From positions 62,001 through 126,000 of the forward strand of contig NZ_VJYI01000015.1 in NCBI RefSeq assembly GCF_008065375.1: a stretch of DNA of 64,000 nt, read 5' to 3'. Position 1 is the stretch's first letter, and every line of letters begins with the position of its first letter. This document shows positions 16,999-26,467 of the stretch, one piece after another. The notes beneath the pieces are model-generated. The model was not told the DNA's origin. It saw only the letters and a program-made list of their open reading frames with translations, and searched no databases. The translations under genes were made by a program, and so were the position numbers. This DNA comes from Nonomuraea sp. SYSU D8015. GTDB taxonomy: Bacteria > Actinomycetota > Actinomycetes > Streptosporangiales > Streptosporangiaceae.

Positions 16999-17748
16999 GT
17001 GGAGATGAAGAGCGTGACGCGCAGTCTCCGGGTCCTGGAGGCCGTGGCGCAGTTGCAGCCGGTCACCGTGGGAGAGCTGGCCAAACACTTCGATCTCCCC
17101 AAGTCGACGGTGCAGCGCACACTGGTGACGCTGCACGAGGCCGGATGGCTGCGCGCCAGCCGCGGCGACACGACGCGGTGGGAGATCGGCGCGCGGGTGC
17201 TGGCCGTCCGCCCGGCCGCGCTCCAGGGCTCCACCCTGTTCGCCGCCGCGCGCGAGCCCATGATGCGACTGCGTGACGCGGTCAACGAGACCATCCACCT
17301 GTCGGTGCTCGACGGGCTGCAGAGCATGGTCGTGGTGGACCGGGCCGACTGCGACCGGGCAGTGCGCACCTTCCACCAGATCGGTGACACCTCGCCCTTG
17401 CACGCCACCGCGGTGGGCAAGGCCGTGCTCGCCCATCTTCGCGCGCACGAGGTGGACGAGGTCCTCGCCCGGGGCCTGCCGAGCTACGGCGAGGCCACCG
17501 TCACCGACCTGGACACGCTGCGGGCCGAGCTGGAGCAGGTGCGGCGCGACGGCTACGCGGTGAACCGCAACCAGTACCGCACGGACGTGTGCGCGATCGC
17601 CGCGCCGATCCTGGAGAGGGACGGCACACCGCTCGCCGCGGTGGCCGTCTCCATGCCGGACTCGCGCTTCGACGAGGACCGGCTGCCCGAACTGGGGCGC
17701 ACGGTCGCCGAGACGGCCGCCGAGATCACCGGTCGCCGGCTCGGCTGA
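16999..17748 (+). CDS. IclR-family regulator
   Basis: A 249-residue transcription factor. The N-terminal winged helix-turn-helix runs from SLRVLEAVAQLQPVTVGELA through LPKSTVQRTLVTLHEAGWL. The C-terminal effector domain includes SPLHATAVGKAVLAHL and the Cys-containing NQYRTDVCAIAAPIL. I chose GTG 16999 because GGGAG lies 5 bases upstream; ATG 17005 is possible. It is transcribed away from the 12-gene amine operon and convergent with the second operon, so it most likely senses an intermediate of that pathway. IclR proteins can act as repressor or activator. Confidence 0.9.
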   Translation: MEMKSVTRSLRVLEAVAQLQPVTVGELAKHFDLPKSTVQRTLVTLHEAGWLRASRGDTTRWEIGARVLAVRPAALQGSTLFAAAREPMMRLRDAVNETIHLSVLDGLQSMVVVDRADCDRAVRTFHQIGDTSPLHATAVGKAVLAHLRAHEVDEVLARGLPSYGEATVTDLDTLRAELEQVRRDGYAVNRNQYRTDVCAIAAPILERDGTPLAAVAVSMPDSRFDEDRLPELGRTVAETAAEITGRRLG

Positions 17749-17789
17749 CCCGCCTACCGGGGACCGTCCGTCCCAGGGCGGTCTCCCGG

Positions 17790-18782
17790 TCATGGAGCGA
17801 GGTCCGCCGGGACGTAACCCCGTGCCTTGTCCACGACGTTGCGCAACGGCCGGCCGGCGAGGTAACGGTGCAGGTTGTCGAGGAACAGCCCGGCCTGCGC
17901 CTCCCGCCAGCCGTGCACGTCGCCGGCCATGTGCGGCGAGACGATCACTCCGGGCAGGTCCCACAGCGGCGAGTTCTCCGGCAGCGGCTCCTCCTCGAAG
18001 ACATCCAGCGCCGCGCCGGCGAGCCGCCCGTGGCGCAGCGCGTCCACGAGGGCGTCCTGCACGACCAGCCCGCCGCGTCCCACGTTGACGAGCCGGGCGG
18101 TGGGTTTCGTCGCCCGCAGCGCCCGCTCGTCGATCATCCCCCGCGTCTGCGGGGTGAGGGGCGCGGCCAGCACGACGTAGTCAGCCTCGGCGAGAGCCTC
18201 CGGCAGCTCGCCGCTCCCGTACACGGTCCCGAAGTCGGGATCGTCGGATCGGCCGGTACGGCCGGCGCCGCTGACCCGCATGCCCGCGGCGCGCAGCTGG
18301 CGGGCGATGGCCCGGCCGATCGGACCCGTGCCCGCCACGAGGGCCGCGCGGCCGCCGATCCGCTCGCTCTCCCGCCATCGCCACTGGCGCCGCCGCTGGT
18401 GGGCCAGGGTGCCCGGCAGGTCCTTCGCCAGTGCGAGGATCAGGCCGAGGACGTACTCGGCGATGGCCTCGTCGTAGACGCCACGCGAGTTCGTCAGGGT
18501 GAGCCCGGGGTCGCGGACCAGCGCGTCGAACAGCACGTGTTCCACGCCGGTGGCGGCCACGTGGAGCCAGCGGGGGGCGAGCGCCGGGTCCGCCGGCCAG
18601 GCCTGCGCGATGCGGGTGAACCCGGCACCGCCCACGAGCAGCACGTCCGCGCCCGGCAGGGCGGCGGCCAGGTCGTCCTCGCCGACGTGGCGGACGTCGG
18701 CGAGGGCCTCGACGCGTTCGGGGTGCGGCAGCGGCGTGCCGTCGTGCAGGGCCACCAGGAGGGGACGGTGCACGGCGCTCAC
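17790..18782 (-). CDS. D-2-hydroxyacid dehydrogenase
   Basis: A 330-residue NAD-dependent dehydrogenase of the glyoxylate/hydroxypyruvate reductase group. The NAD site reads AALVAGTGPIGRAIARQLRA. The catalytic Arg is in VNVGRGGLVVQ, the Glu in LDVFEEEPLPE and the His in VIVSPHMAGD. The GTG at 18782 overlaps the aldehyde dehydrogenase stop (GTGA). It is the last gene of the GABA operon. It interconverts a 2-oxoacid and a D-2-hydroxyacid and may be the partner of the FAD/Fe-S D-2-hydroxyacid dehydrogenase two genes upstream. Confidence 0.9.
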   Translation of the reverse strand: MSAVHRPLLVALHDGTPLPHPERVEALADVRHVGEDDLAAALPGADVLLVGGAGFTRIAQAWPADPALAPRWLHVAATGVEHVLFDALVRDPGLTLTNSRGVYDEAIAEYVLGLILALAKDLPGTLAHQRRRQWRWRESERIGGRAALVAGTGPIGRAIARQLRAAGMRVSGAGRTGRSDDPDFGTVYGSGELPEALAEADYVVLAAPLTPQTRGMIDERALRATKPTARLVNVGRGGLVVQDALVDALRHGRLAGAALDVFEEEPLPENSPLWDLPGVIVSPHMAGDVHGWREAQAGLFLDNLHRYLAGRPLRNVVDKARGYVPADLAP

Positions 18783-20227
18783 ACCGGCACGGCCAGGTAC
18801 TTGTACTCAAGGAACTCCTCGATGCCGACCCGGCCGCCCTCCCGGCCCAGTCCCGACTGCTTGACCCCGCCGAAAGGCGCCGCGGGATTGGACACCAGGC
18901 CGGTGTTGAGCCCGACCATGCCCACCTCCAGCCGCTCGCCCACGCGCAGCCCGCGGCTCAGGTCCCGGGTGAAGACGTAGCCGACCAGCCCCCATTCGGT
19001 GTCGTTGGCGGCCCGTACGACCTCGTCCTCGTCGTCGAACGTCAGCACGGCCGCGACCGGCCCGAAGATCTCCGTGCTCATCAGCCGGGATCCCGGGTCG
19101 ACGCCCGTGAGGACGGTGGGCGGGTAGAAGCAGCCGGGCCCGTCCGGGATCTCGCCGCCGATCAGCACCTTCGCGCCGCGCTCCACGGCGTCGGCGACCA
19201 GCTCGGCGACCTTGGCCCGGCCGGCCCGGTCGATGAGCGGGCCGACGTCGACACCCGGCTCGGTGCCCGGCCCCACGACGAGCAACCCCATGCGGTCGGC
19301 GAGCCGGGCGGCGAACTCCCCGGCGACGGAGGAGTGCACGAAGAAGCGGTTGGCGGCGGTGCACGCCTCGCCCATGTTGCGCATCTTCGCCACCATCGCG
19401 CCGTCCACGGCCACGTCCAGGTCGGCGTCGCCGAAGACGATGAACGGGGCGTTGCCGCCCAGCTCCATGGAGGGCCGCACGACGGTGTCGGCGCACTGGG
19501 CCAGCAGTGTGCGGCCCACCTGCGTGGACCCGGTGAAGGACAGCTTGCGGATGCGCCCGCCGCGCAGCAGAGGCTCGACCACCTCACCGGCGCGGGAGGT
19601 GGTGACGACGTTCAGCACGCCGTCGGGCAGCCCGGCCTCCCGCAGGATGTCCGCCAGCGCCAGGCTCGACAGCGGCGTCTGCGGCGCCGGCTTGAGCACC
19701 ATCGTGCAGCCGGCGGCGATCGCCGGGCCGATCTTGCGGGTGCCCATGGCCAGCGGGAAGTTCCACGGGGTGATCAGCAGGCAGGGCCCGACCGGGCGGC
19801 GCATGAGCAGCATCCGGTTGCGGCCGTCGGGAAGCGTGCCGTACGCGCCCTCGATCCGGACCGCCTCCTCGGAGAACCAGCGGAAGAACTCGGCCGCGTA
19901 GGCCACCTCGGCGCGCGCCTCCGCGAGCGACTTGCCCATTTCTGAGGTCATGAGCAGGGCCAGCTCGTCGGTGCGGGCGATGATGATCTCGTACGCCCGG
20001 CGCAGGATCTCGCTGCGTGCACGCGGCGCGGTGCGCGCCCATTCCTCCTGCGCGGCGACCGCCGCCTCCTCGGCGCGCCGCCCGTCGTCGGGGCCGGCGT
20101 CGGCCACGTGGCAGAGCACCTGGCCGGTGGCGGGGTTCTCCACGGGCATGGTGGCGCCCGAAGCGGCGTCGGCCCACTGGCCGGCGATGAACAGCCGCTT
20201 CGGCACCTGTTCGATGATTGAGGTCAC
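18779..20227 (-). CDS. gabD: Succinate-semialdehyde dehydrogenase-like ALDH
   Basis: A 482-residue aldehyde dehydrogenase of the GabD type. The base Glu is in RPSMELGGNAPFI and the nucleophile Cys in NMGEACTAANRFF; LITPWNFPLAM and PFGGVKQSGLGREGG are GabD-like. The GTG at 20227 overlaps the FAD/Fe-S gene stop. With the GABA aminotransferase in the same operon it would complete GABA to succinate. Glutarate semialdehyde, from 5-aminovalerate, is the main alternative substrate. Confidence 0.9.
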   Translation of the reverse strand: MTSIIEQVPKRLFIAGQWADAASGATMPVENPATGQVLCHVADAGPDDGRRAEEAAVAAQEEWARTAPRARSEILRRAYEIIIARTDELALLMTSEMGKSLAEARAEVAYAAEFFRWFSEEAVRIEGAYGTLPDGRNRMLLMRRPVGPCLLITPWNFPLAMGTRKIGPAIAAGCTMVLKPAPQTPLSSLALADILREAGLPDGVLNVVTTSRAGEVVEPLLRGGRIRKLSFTGSTQVGRTLLAQCADTVVRPSMELGGNAPFIVFGDADLDVAVDGAMVAKMRNMGEACTAANRFFVHSSVAGEFAARLADRMGLLVVGPGTEPGVDVGPLIDRAGRAKVAELVADAVERGAKVLIGGEIPDGPGCFYPPTVLTGVDPGSRLMSTEIFGPVAAVLTFDDEDEVVRAANDTEWGLVGYVFTRDLSRGLRVGERLEVGMVGLNTGLVSNPAAPFGGVKQSGLGREGGRVGIEEFLEYKYLAVPV

Positions 20228-23187
20228 GGTGAGCCTGCCTTTCGTTCGGTCGTGATGTCTGTCTGGGTTGCCGGCCCCGGGTCGAGCAGTTCGGCCAGGT
20301 GTACGGCGGTGATCCCCCGGCCGGAGCCGAGGTGCTTCACCTGGGTGGCGCAGCCGAACCCGTCGGCCACCACCACCCCTTCGCCGCCGTCGCCGAGCTC
20401 GTCCAGCCTGGGGCGCAGGGCCAGGCCGGCGACGGCCATGGAGGTGTCGTAGTGCTGGGCCTCGAAGCCGAAGTTCCCCGCCAGGCCGCAGCAGCCCTCC
20501 GCCTCGGCGACCTCTCGCACGCCGAGGCGGCGCAGCAGGTCGCGTGGCCGGTGGCCGGGGAACTGGGCGTACTCGTGGCAGTGGGTCTGCAGCACGACCC
20601 GGCCGGGCAGCGGGGGCGGCTCCCATCCGGGTGCGGCCAGCTCGTCCAGGGCTGCCGTGAGTGTGCGGACCCGCCGGGCGACCCGCTCGGCGGCCTCCGT
20701 GCCGAGGAGCCGGGGCAGGTCGTGGGCGAGCGTGGCCGCGCAGCTGGGCTCGGGCACCACGATCGGCACCTGCTGCCCGCCGGAGCTCGCGGAGCCCGCG
20801 TCGAGCCGCGAGACCGTACGCGCCATCACGCGGCGCGCCACGTCGAGCTGGCCGGTGCTGACCCAGGTCAGCCCGCAGCACAGCCCCGTGCGCGGCAGGG
20901 CGGGCGCGCCGGCGCCCGCCAGCACCCGGCCGGCGGACGCCGCCACATCCGGACGGAACGCCGCGGTGAAGCTGTCGACGAACAGCACCGCGCCCGGCTT
21001 CCGCGCGCCCGGGGCCGGCAGCGCGGCGAGGGCGGTGCGCAGCGCCTTGCGCGAGGCGAACGCGGGCAGCGGCCGCTGCGGCGCGACGCCGCCGAGCCGG
21101 GCCAGCAGCCGCCCGGCCGGGCCGCGCAGCAGCGCGTTGACCGGCCGGGCCGCCATCGTCGCCACGCGGGCGACCGCGGGCAGCCAGCCCAGGGAGTAAT
21201 GGGTACGGGGCCGCAGCCTGCCGCGGTAGTGGCGGTGCAGGAACTCCGCCTTGTAGGTGGCCATGTCCACGCCCGTGGGACAGTCGGCCGAGCAGGCCTT
21301 GCACGACAGGCACAGGTCGAGCGCGTCACGCACCTCCCGCGAACGCCAGCCGTCCGTGACGGTCTCGCCGCGCAGCATCTCCTGCAGCGCCCGTGCTCTT
21401 CCCCGGGTGGAGTCGCGCTCGTCGCGGGTGGCACGGTAGCTGGGGCACATGACACCGCCCGCGCTGGAGCGGCAGCGGCCGACGCCCACGCAGCGGCGCA
21501 CCGCCCCGGCGAAACCGTCGCCGTCCTGCGGGAAGAGCGTCAGGGTCGGCCACGCCCGCGCGCCGGGCGGGGCGTCGAGTGCCAGGTCGGCGTCCAGCGG
21601 CGCCGGGTCGACGATCACACCGGGGTTGAGCAGCCCGCCGGGGTCGAAGACCCGCTTGACGGCCGCGAACAGCTCCAGGACGCGCCGGCCGTACATCACC
21701 TCGAGCAGCTCACCGCGGGCGCGGCCGTCGCCGTGCTCTCCCGACAGGGTGCCGCCGTGCCGGGTGACCAGCTCCGCCGCCTCGCGCAGGAACCGCCGCG
21801 CCGCGGTCCTGCCGGTGTCCGTGGACCAGTCGAAGTCGATGCGCACATGGACGCAGCCCGCGCCGAAATGCCCGTACAGTACGCCGCCCAGCCCGTGCGC
21901 CGCCAGCAGGGCGCGGAAATCCCGCAGGTAGGCGGCCAGGTTCGCCGGGTCGACGGCGGCGTCCTCCCAGCCCGGCCACGACTCGCCGCCGTCCACCAGG
22001 CGCGCGGCCAGGCCGGCGCCGTCCTCGCGCACCCGCCACAGCGAGCGGCGTTCCGCCCCGCTCTCCACGATCCGTCCGGCCAGCAGCCGCCCGCGTGAGA
22101 GCAGCACGCCGAGCAGGTCGCGGGCCCGGGCCGCCGGATCCTCGGTGCCTTGACCGTCGAGCTCGACGTACAGCCAGGCGCTCCCGTCCGGCAGGCCGGT
22201 GACCGAATCGGGGCCGCGGCGGGCCCGCATGGTGGCGACGATGGCCTCGTCCATGCCCTCCACGGCGGCAGGCGACCAGCGCAGGATCTCCGGCACGTCC
22301 TCCGCGGCGGCGACCACGTCGTCGTAACCGAGCACGAGCAGGGAGGTGGCCACCGGCTCCGGCACCAACCGCACGGTGGCGCCGGTGACGAGCACGCAGG
22401 TGCCCTCCGTGCCGACCAGGGCGCGGGCGACGTCGAAGCCGTGCTCGGGGAGCAGGTGCTGGAGCTGGTAGCCGGAGACCTGCCGCGGGATGCGGCCCAG
22501 CTCGGTGCGGATCGGCGCGAGGTTCTCCTCGACGAGCCGCCGCAGCTCCTTCTCCAGCGCCGCGATCCGCTCGCCGTCGGCGGGATCGGCGGCGCGCAGC
22601 CCGCCGCGTTCGGCGTACGCCAGGACGCCGTCGGCGGTGACGATCTCCAGGGACTCCACGTGCGCGCTCGTGCGTCCGTGGCGGACGGAGCGGTTGCCGC
22701 ACGCGTCGTTGCCGATCATGCCGCCGAGGGTGCAGCGGCTGTGCGAGGACGGGTCCGGGCCGAACGTCAGCCCTTCGCGCCCGGCCAGCGCGCGCAGGTC
22801 GTCCAGGACGACACCGGCCTCCACGCGGGCGGTGCGCGTGCCGGGATCGATGTCCAGGACGCGGCGCATGTGGCGGGAGAAGTCCAGCACGACGCCCGCC
22901 CCGACGGCGTTGCCTGCCATGCTGGTGCCGCCGCCGCGCGCGGTGAGGGGGATGCCGAGTTCGTGGCAGGCCCGGACGACAGCCCGCACGTCGCCTGCTG
23001 ACCGGGGGAAGGCGACGGCCAGCGGCGGCACCCGGTAGTTGGAGGCGTCGTAGGCGTACTGCGCGCGCCGGCCCGCGTCCGTCTCCACGTCCAGCCCGGG
23101 AGCGGTCCGCCCGAGCAGGTCCAGCAGCTCACGGGCGGATGCGGGCCGGTGGGGGGCGCGCGAGGCGTCGTCGGGCCTGCCGGTCAT
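20224..23187 (-). CDS. FAD/Fe-S D-2-hydroxyacid dehydrogenase (YdiJ-like)
   Basis: A 987-residue fusion of a flavin dehydrogenase and an iron-sulfur module. Residues ~50-260 form the FAD-binding PCMH/VAO-type domain (GIPLTARGGGTSMAGNAVG, SRCTLGGMIGNDACGNRS). Residues ~270-540 form the FAD-oxidase C domain (SGEHGDGRARGELL, YGHFGAGCVHVRIDF). Residues ~570-660 carry Fe-S cysteines (CVGVGRC; CLSCKACSADCPTG). Two CCG domains follow (GLCCGLTWV; AEGCCGLAGNFGF). Length and order match YdiJ-type D-2-hydroxyglutarate dehydrogenase. Electrons probably go to the quinone pool or an electron-transfer flavoprotein. Start and stop overlap both neighbours by 4 bases, so it is translationally coupled in the GABA operon. 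Confidence 0.87.
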   Translation of the reverse strand: MTGRPDDASRAPHRPASARELLDLLGRTAPGLDVETDAGRRAQYAYDASNYRVPPLAVAFPRSAGDVRAVVRACHELGIPLTARGGGTSMAGNAVGAGVVLDFSRHMRRVLDIDPGTRTARVEAGVVLDDLRALAGREGLTFGPDPSSHSRCTLGGMIGNDACGNRSVRHGRTSAHVESLEIVTADGVLAYAERGGLRAADPADGERIAALEKELRRLVEENLAPIRTELGRIPRQVSGYQLQHLLPEHGFDVARALVGTEGTCVLVTGATVRLVPEPVATSLLVLGYDDVVAAAEDVPEILRWSPAAVEGMDEAIVATMRARRGPDSVTGLPDGSAWLYVELDGQGTEDPAARARDLLGVLLSRGRLLAGRIVESGAERRSLWRVREDGAGLAARLVDGGESWPGWEDAAVDPANLAAYLRDFRALLAAHGLGGVLYGHFGAGCVHVRIDFDWSTDTGRTAARRFLREAAELVTRHGGTLSGEHGDGRARGELLEVMYGRRVLELFAAVKRVFDPGGLLNPGVIVDPAPLDADLALDAPPGARAWPTLTLFPQDGDGFAGAVRRCVGVGRCRSSAGGVMCPSYRATRDERDSTRGRARALQEMLRGETVTDGWRSREVRDALDLCLSCKACSADCPTGVDMATYKAEFLHRHYRGRLRPRTHYSLGWLPAVARVATMAARPVNALLRGPAGRLLARLGGVAPQRPLPAFASRKALRTALAALPAPGARKPGAVLFVDSFTAAFRPDVAASAGRVLAGAGAPALPRTGLCCGLTWVSTGQLDVARRVMARTVSRLDAGSASSGGQQVPIVVPEPSCAATLAHDLPRLLGTEAAERVARRVRTLTAALDELAAPGWEPPPLPGRVVLQTHCHEYAQFPGHRPRDLLRRLGVREVAEAEGCCGLAGNFGFEAQHYDTSMAVAGLALRPRLDELGDGGEGVVVADGFGCATQVKHLGSGRGITAVHLAELLDPGPATQTDITTERKAGSP

Positions 23188-24443
23188 CGGCCGGGCGCTC
23201 CGGCCCGCACCGCCGCGCTCCAGGCGCGGATGCCCTCGTCCACCCCCGCCTCGTCGATGACGAGGGCCGGGATCATGCGCACGACGTTGTTCCACGCGCC
23301 GCACAGGAGCAGCAGCAGCCCCTCCTCGATGGCGGCCTGCTGGACGCGGGCGGCGATCTCCGGCGCCGGCTCGCCGTCCTCGGTGACGAACTCGCTGGCC
23401 AGCATCAGGCCGAGTCCCCGCACGTCGCCGATGCAGGAGTGCCCGGCGGCCACGTCCTCCAGCCCGGCGCGCAGCCTCTTGCCCATGGCCTCGGCGTTCT
23501 CCACCAGGCGCTCCTCGCGGACCGCGCGCAGGGTGGCGACGGCGGCCGCGCAGGCGACCGCGTTGGCGCCGTAGGTGCCGCCCTGCGACCCCGGCCAGGC
23601 CCGGCTCATGAGCTCCTCGGAGGCCGCGATGCCCGACAGCGGGAAGCCGCTGGCCAGGCCCTTGGCCGTGATCAGGATGTCCGGGGCGACGCCGAAGTGA
23701 TCGTGTCCCCAGAACCGCCCGGTGCGGCCCACACCCGTCTGCACCTCGTCCATGACGAGCAGGAACCCGTGCCGGTCCGCCCGTTCCCGCAGTCCCTCCA
23801 TGAAGGCGCGGGTCGCGGGCACGTACCCGCCCTCGCCGAGCACCGGCTCCACGACGACCGCCGCCGTGTCGGCCGGCGAGGAGATCGTCTGCAGCACGTA
23901 GTCGAGCTCGCGGAGGGCGAAGCGGGTCGCGGTGTCCTCGTCCCAGCCGTACCGGTAGGCGGCCGGGAACGGGGTGACCACCACGCCCGGCATCAGCGGC
24001 GCGAAGCCCGAGCGGAAGCGGGTGCCCGATGTGGTCATGGAGGCGGCCGCGACGGTGCGGCCGTGGAAGCCGCCGTGGCAGACCACGATGTTGGGCCGGC
24101 CGGTCGCCTGGCGGGCCAGCCGCAGCGCGGCCTCCACCGCCTCGCTGCCGGAGTTGGTGAAGAACAGACTGTCCAGTCCGTCCGGGAGCACCTCGCCCAG
24201 CTCGGCGACCAGCTCTTGGAGCGGCCGGTGCATGACGGTCGTGTACTGACCGTGAATGAGCGTCGCCACCTGCTCCTGGGCGGCGGCGACCACCCTGGGG
24301 TGGCAGTGGCCGGTGCTGGTGACCCCGATGCCCGCGGTGAAGTCCAGGTAGCGGCGGCCGTCCTCGCCGTACAGGTGGACGCCCTCGCCACGGACCGCCA
24401 CCACGGGGGTCGCCTGGCGGAGGTGCGGCGACAGATTGGTCAT
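23184..24443 (-). CDS. gabT: 4-aminobutyrate aminotransferase-like
   Basis: A 419-residue class III aminotransferase. The PLP Lys is in ILITAKGLASGFPLSG, the cofactor Asp in LLVMDEVQTGVGRTG, and the phosphate site in FFTNSGSEAVEAALRLA. SQGGTYGANAVACAAAVATL fits GabT rather than the SpuC type encoded at 9117. The start is ATG 24443 with GGGAG 6 bases upstream. It is the first gene of the four-gene operon. It transfers the amino group of GABA or 5-aminovalerate to 2-oxoglutarate. Confidence 0.9.
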   Translation of the reverse strand: MTNLSPHLRQATPVVAVRGEGVHLYGEDGRRYLDFTAGIGVTSTGHCHPRVVAAAQEQVATLIHGQYTTVMHRPLQELVAELGEVLPDGLDSLFFTNSGSEAVEAALRLARQATGRPNIVVCHGGFHGRTVAAASMTTSGTRFRSGFAPLMPGVVVTPFPAAYRYGWDEDTATRFALRELDYVLQTISSPADTAAVVVEPVLGEGGYVPATRAFMEGLRERADRHGFLLVMDEVQTGVGRTGRFWGHDHFGVAPDILITAKGLASGFPLSGIAASEELMSRAWPGSQGGTYGANAVACAAAVATLRAVREERLVENAEAMGKRLRAGLEDVAAGHSCIGDVRGLGLMLASEFVTEDGEPAPEIAARVQQAAIEEGLLLLLCGAWNNVVRMIPALVIDEAGVDEGIRAWSAAVRAGAPGR

Positions 24444-24630
24444 GCTCGTCTCCCAGCCTGCTGGTCGTCGGTCGCGTCGGCATCCGAGCATCGTCCAGCC
24501 GCCGCGGCCGGACAACGGCTGCGGTGTCCACCGCCCGGCCCCGCTCTGGACGAAGTGTCAACCTGGGTACGGGGCCGTTTCCGCAGCTCGCCCACGGTCG
24601 CGTACCGTGGTCGCGGAGAAAGGAGCCATG

Positions 24631-26262
24631 ATGTCAGCACCCGGACGGGGTTCGGCGCCGGCACACGGCCGCGTGCTCACCGTCGCCGACGTGCTGACGC
24701 TCCCCGTCGTGGCGGCGGGCCTGCCCCAGGTGGCCGCCGGCGAGTCACAGCTGGGACGCCCCGTCCGCTGGGTCCACATCACCGAGCTGACCGATCCCGC
24801 GTCGTTCCTCAAGGGCGGCGAGCTCGTCCTGACCACGGGGATGCCACTGCCCCGCGAGCCCGAGCTGGTGCGCCGCTACGTCCACGAGCTGGCCACGGTC
24901 GGCGCCGCCGGTCTCGTCCTGGAGCTCGTCCGGCGCTACCATCGGCCGCCCGAGGAACTGGTGCGCGCCTGCCGCGCCCATGACCTGCCACTGGTGCTGC
25001 TGTCCCGGGACGTCAACTTCCTGGAGGTCACCCAGGTCGTCCACGAGCTACTGCTCGGCAACCAGGTGGAGACCCTGCGCCGCACTCAGGAGATCCACGA
25101 GACGTTCACCGACCTGACGCTGCGCGGCGCCGGCGCCGCCGAGGTGATGCGCGCGGCGGCCGAGATGAGCGGCCGGGCCGTGGTGCTGGAGAACCAGGCG
25201 TACCAGGCGCTGATCTGCGAGCCGTCGGCCCACACCGTGGAGGAGGTCCTCAAGAACTGGGAACGGCGCTCCCGCGCGACGCCGCCGTCCGACTCCGCGG
25301 CGGTGAGCGGCCCCGAAGGATGGCTGGTCTGCCCGGTGGAATACCGCGGCGAGCGCTGCGGCCGCGTGGTCATGCTGCCCGACCGGGCCTCGGCGGAGCC
25401 GGCGTTCGGCGAGGAGGACACGACCGTGCTGGAACGGGCGGCGATGTCCCTGGCGATCTCCCGGCTCATCCACCCGGCGGCCTGGGAACGCGGAGCGCAT
25501 CGGAGCGCCCTCCTGGACCTCGCCGAACAGCGCTACCGGACGGCCGCGGAGGCGGCGGTCCGCACGGCGGCGCTCGGCCTGCCCACCCGCGACTGCCGAT
25601 ACGTCGCCGTCCTGGTGGACCTGCCCGCCGGCGAGGGCGTCGCCGAGCTCGAGGAGCGCCTCGTACGGGATGTCACGGCCGCCGGCGTCAGCGCGCTCGT
25701 GGGCGAGCTCCGGGCCGGGCGGATCGGCATGCTGCTCGCATTGCGGCCCGCCAGGCAGTGGCGGCCCACGGTCGAGCTGCTCGGTCGCGCCGTCCTGGAA
25801 CTGATCCCCCAGGCGATCGTGAGCGTCGGCTCGGAGGTGACCGACCTCTCCCACGCCGCGCGTTCCTTCAGAGACGCCTCCCACGTCGCGGAGTCGGCCC
25901 TGCCCGGCACGTCCTCCCGCAGGCCGTACCACGAGCTGTCGGACATCGGGCTGAAGCAGTTGCTGTACGCGCTGCGCTCCGACGTACGCATCCAGAGCTA
26001 CGTGGAACGCCAGGTGGGCCGGCTCATCGACTACGACCACCGGCACAACACCGACCTGGTGTCCACGCTGCGCCACTACCTGGACGCCGCGGGCAACAAG
26101 ACGGCCGCCGCCCAGGCGTCGGACCAGTCGCGGCAGACCCTCTACCAGCGGCTTCAGACCATCGAAAGGCTCCTCGGCGGCGATCTGGAGTCAGGCCGGC
26201 GGCGCACCGAGCTGCACGTGGCCCTCACAGCGCTCGACGTGCTCCGCCTCGATTCGCGCTGA
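24631..26262 (+). CDS. PucR-family regulator
   Basis: A 543-residue activator. The N-terminal PucR ligand domain (~residues 15-150) includes LTVADVLTLPVVAAGLPQVA and FLKGGELVLTTGMPLP. A GGDEF-like central domain spans ~300-410. The C-terminal HTH_30 domain reads DLVSTLRHYLDAAGNKTAAA followed by QTLYQRLQTIERLLG. PucR proteins commonly activate purine, GABA or amino-acid breakdown genes. It is divergent from the GABA operon with a 187-base gap, so that operon is the obvious target. Two Met codons are possible (24628, 24631); AAAGGAG spacing favours 24631. Confidence 0.9.
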   Translation: MSAPGRGSAPAHGRVLTVADVLTLPVVAAGLPQVAAGESQLGRPVRWVHITELTDPASFLKGGELVLTTGMPLPREPELVRRYVHELATVGAAGLVLELVRRYHRPPEELVRACRAHDLPLVLLSRDVNFLEVTQVVHELLLGNQVETLRRTQEIHETFTDLTLRGAGAAEVMRAAAEMSGRAVVLENQAYQALICEPSAHTVEEVLKNWERRSRATPPSDSAAVSGPEGWLVCPVEYRGERCGRVVMLPDRASAEPAFGEEDTTVLERAAMSLAISRLIHPAAWERGAHRSALLDLAEQRYRTAAEAAVRTAALGLPTRDCRYVAVLVDLPAGEGVAELEERLVRDVTAAGVSALVGELRAGRIGMLLALRPARQWRPTVELLGRAVLELIPQAIVSVGSEVTDLSHAARSFRDASHVAESALPGTSSRRPYHELSDIGLKQLLYALRSDVRIQSYVERQVGRLIDYDHRHNTDLVSTLRHYLDAAGNKTAAAQASDQSRQTLYQRLQTIERLLGGDLESGRRRTELHVALTALDVLRLDSR

Positions 26263-26467
26263 CCCTCACGGCCCGCGGAGTACCTGCCAGGCCGCCGCCC
26301 CCGCGCCCCCGATCTTTCCCGGGCGGTGGGGCAGCAGAGCCACTGCCAGAACCGGAGGGCGGCGAGGAGCAGCCAGGGCACGGTGGCAGGGGGCCGAGGT
26401 CGAGCACGAAGACGGCGGCTCCGGCACGGCTTTGCTCCTGCTGGGCCGCTCGCATCTTGACACCAGG

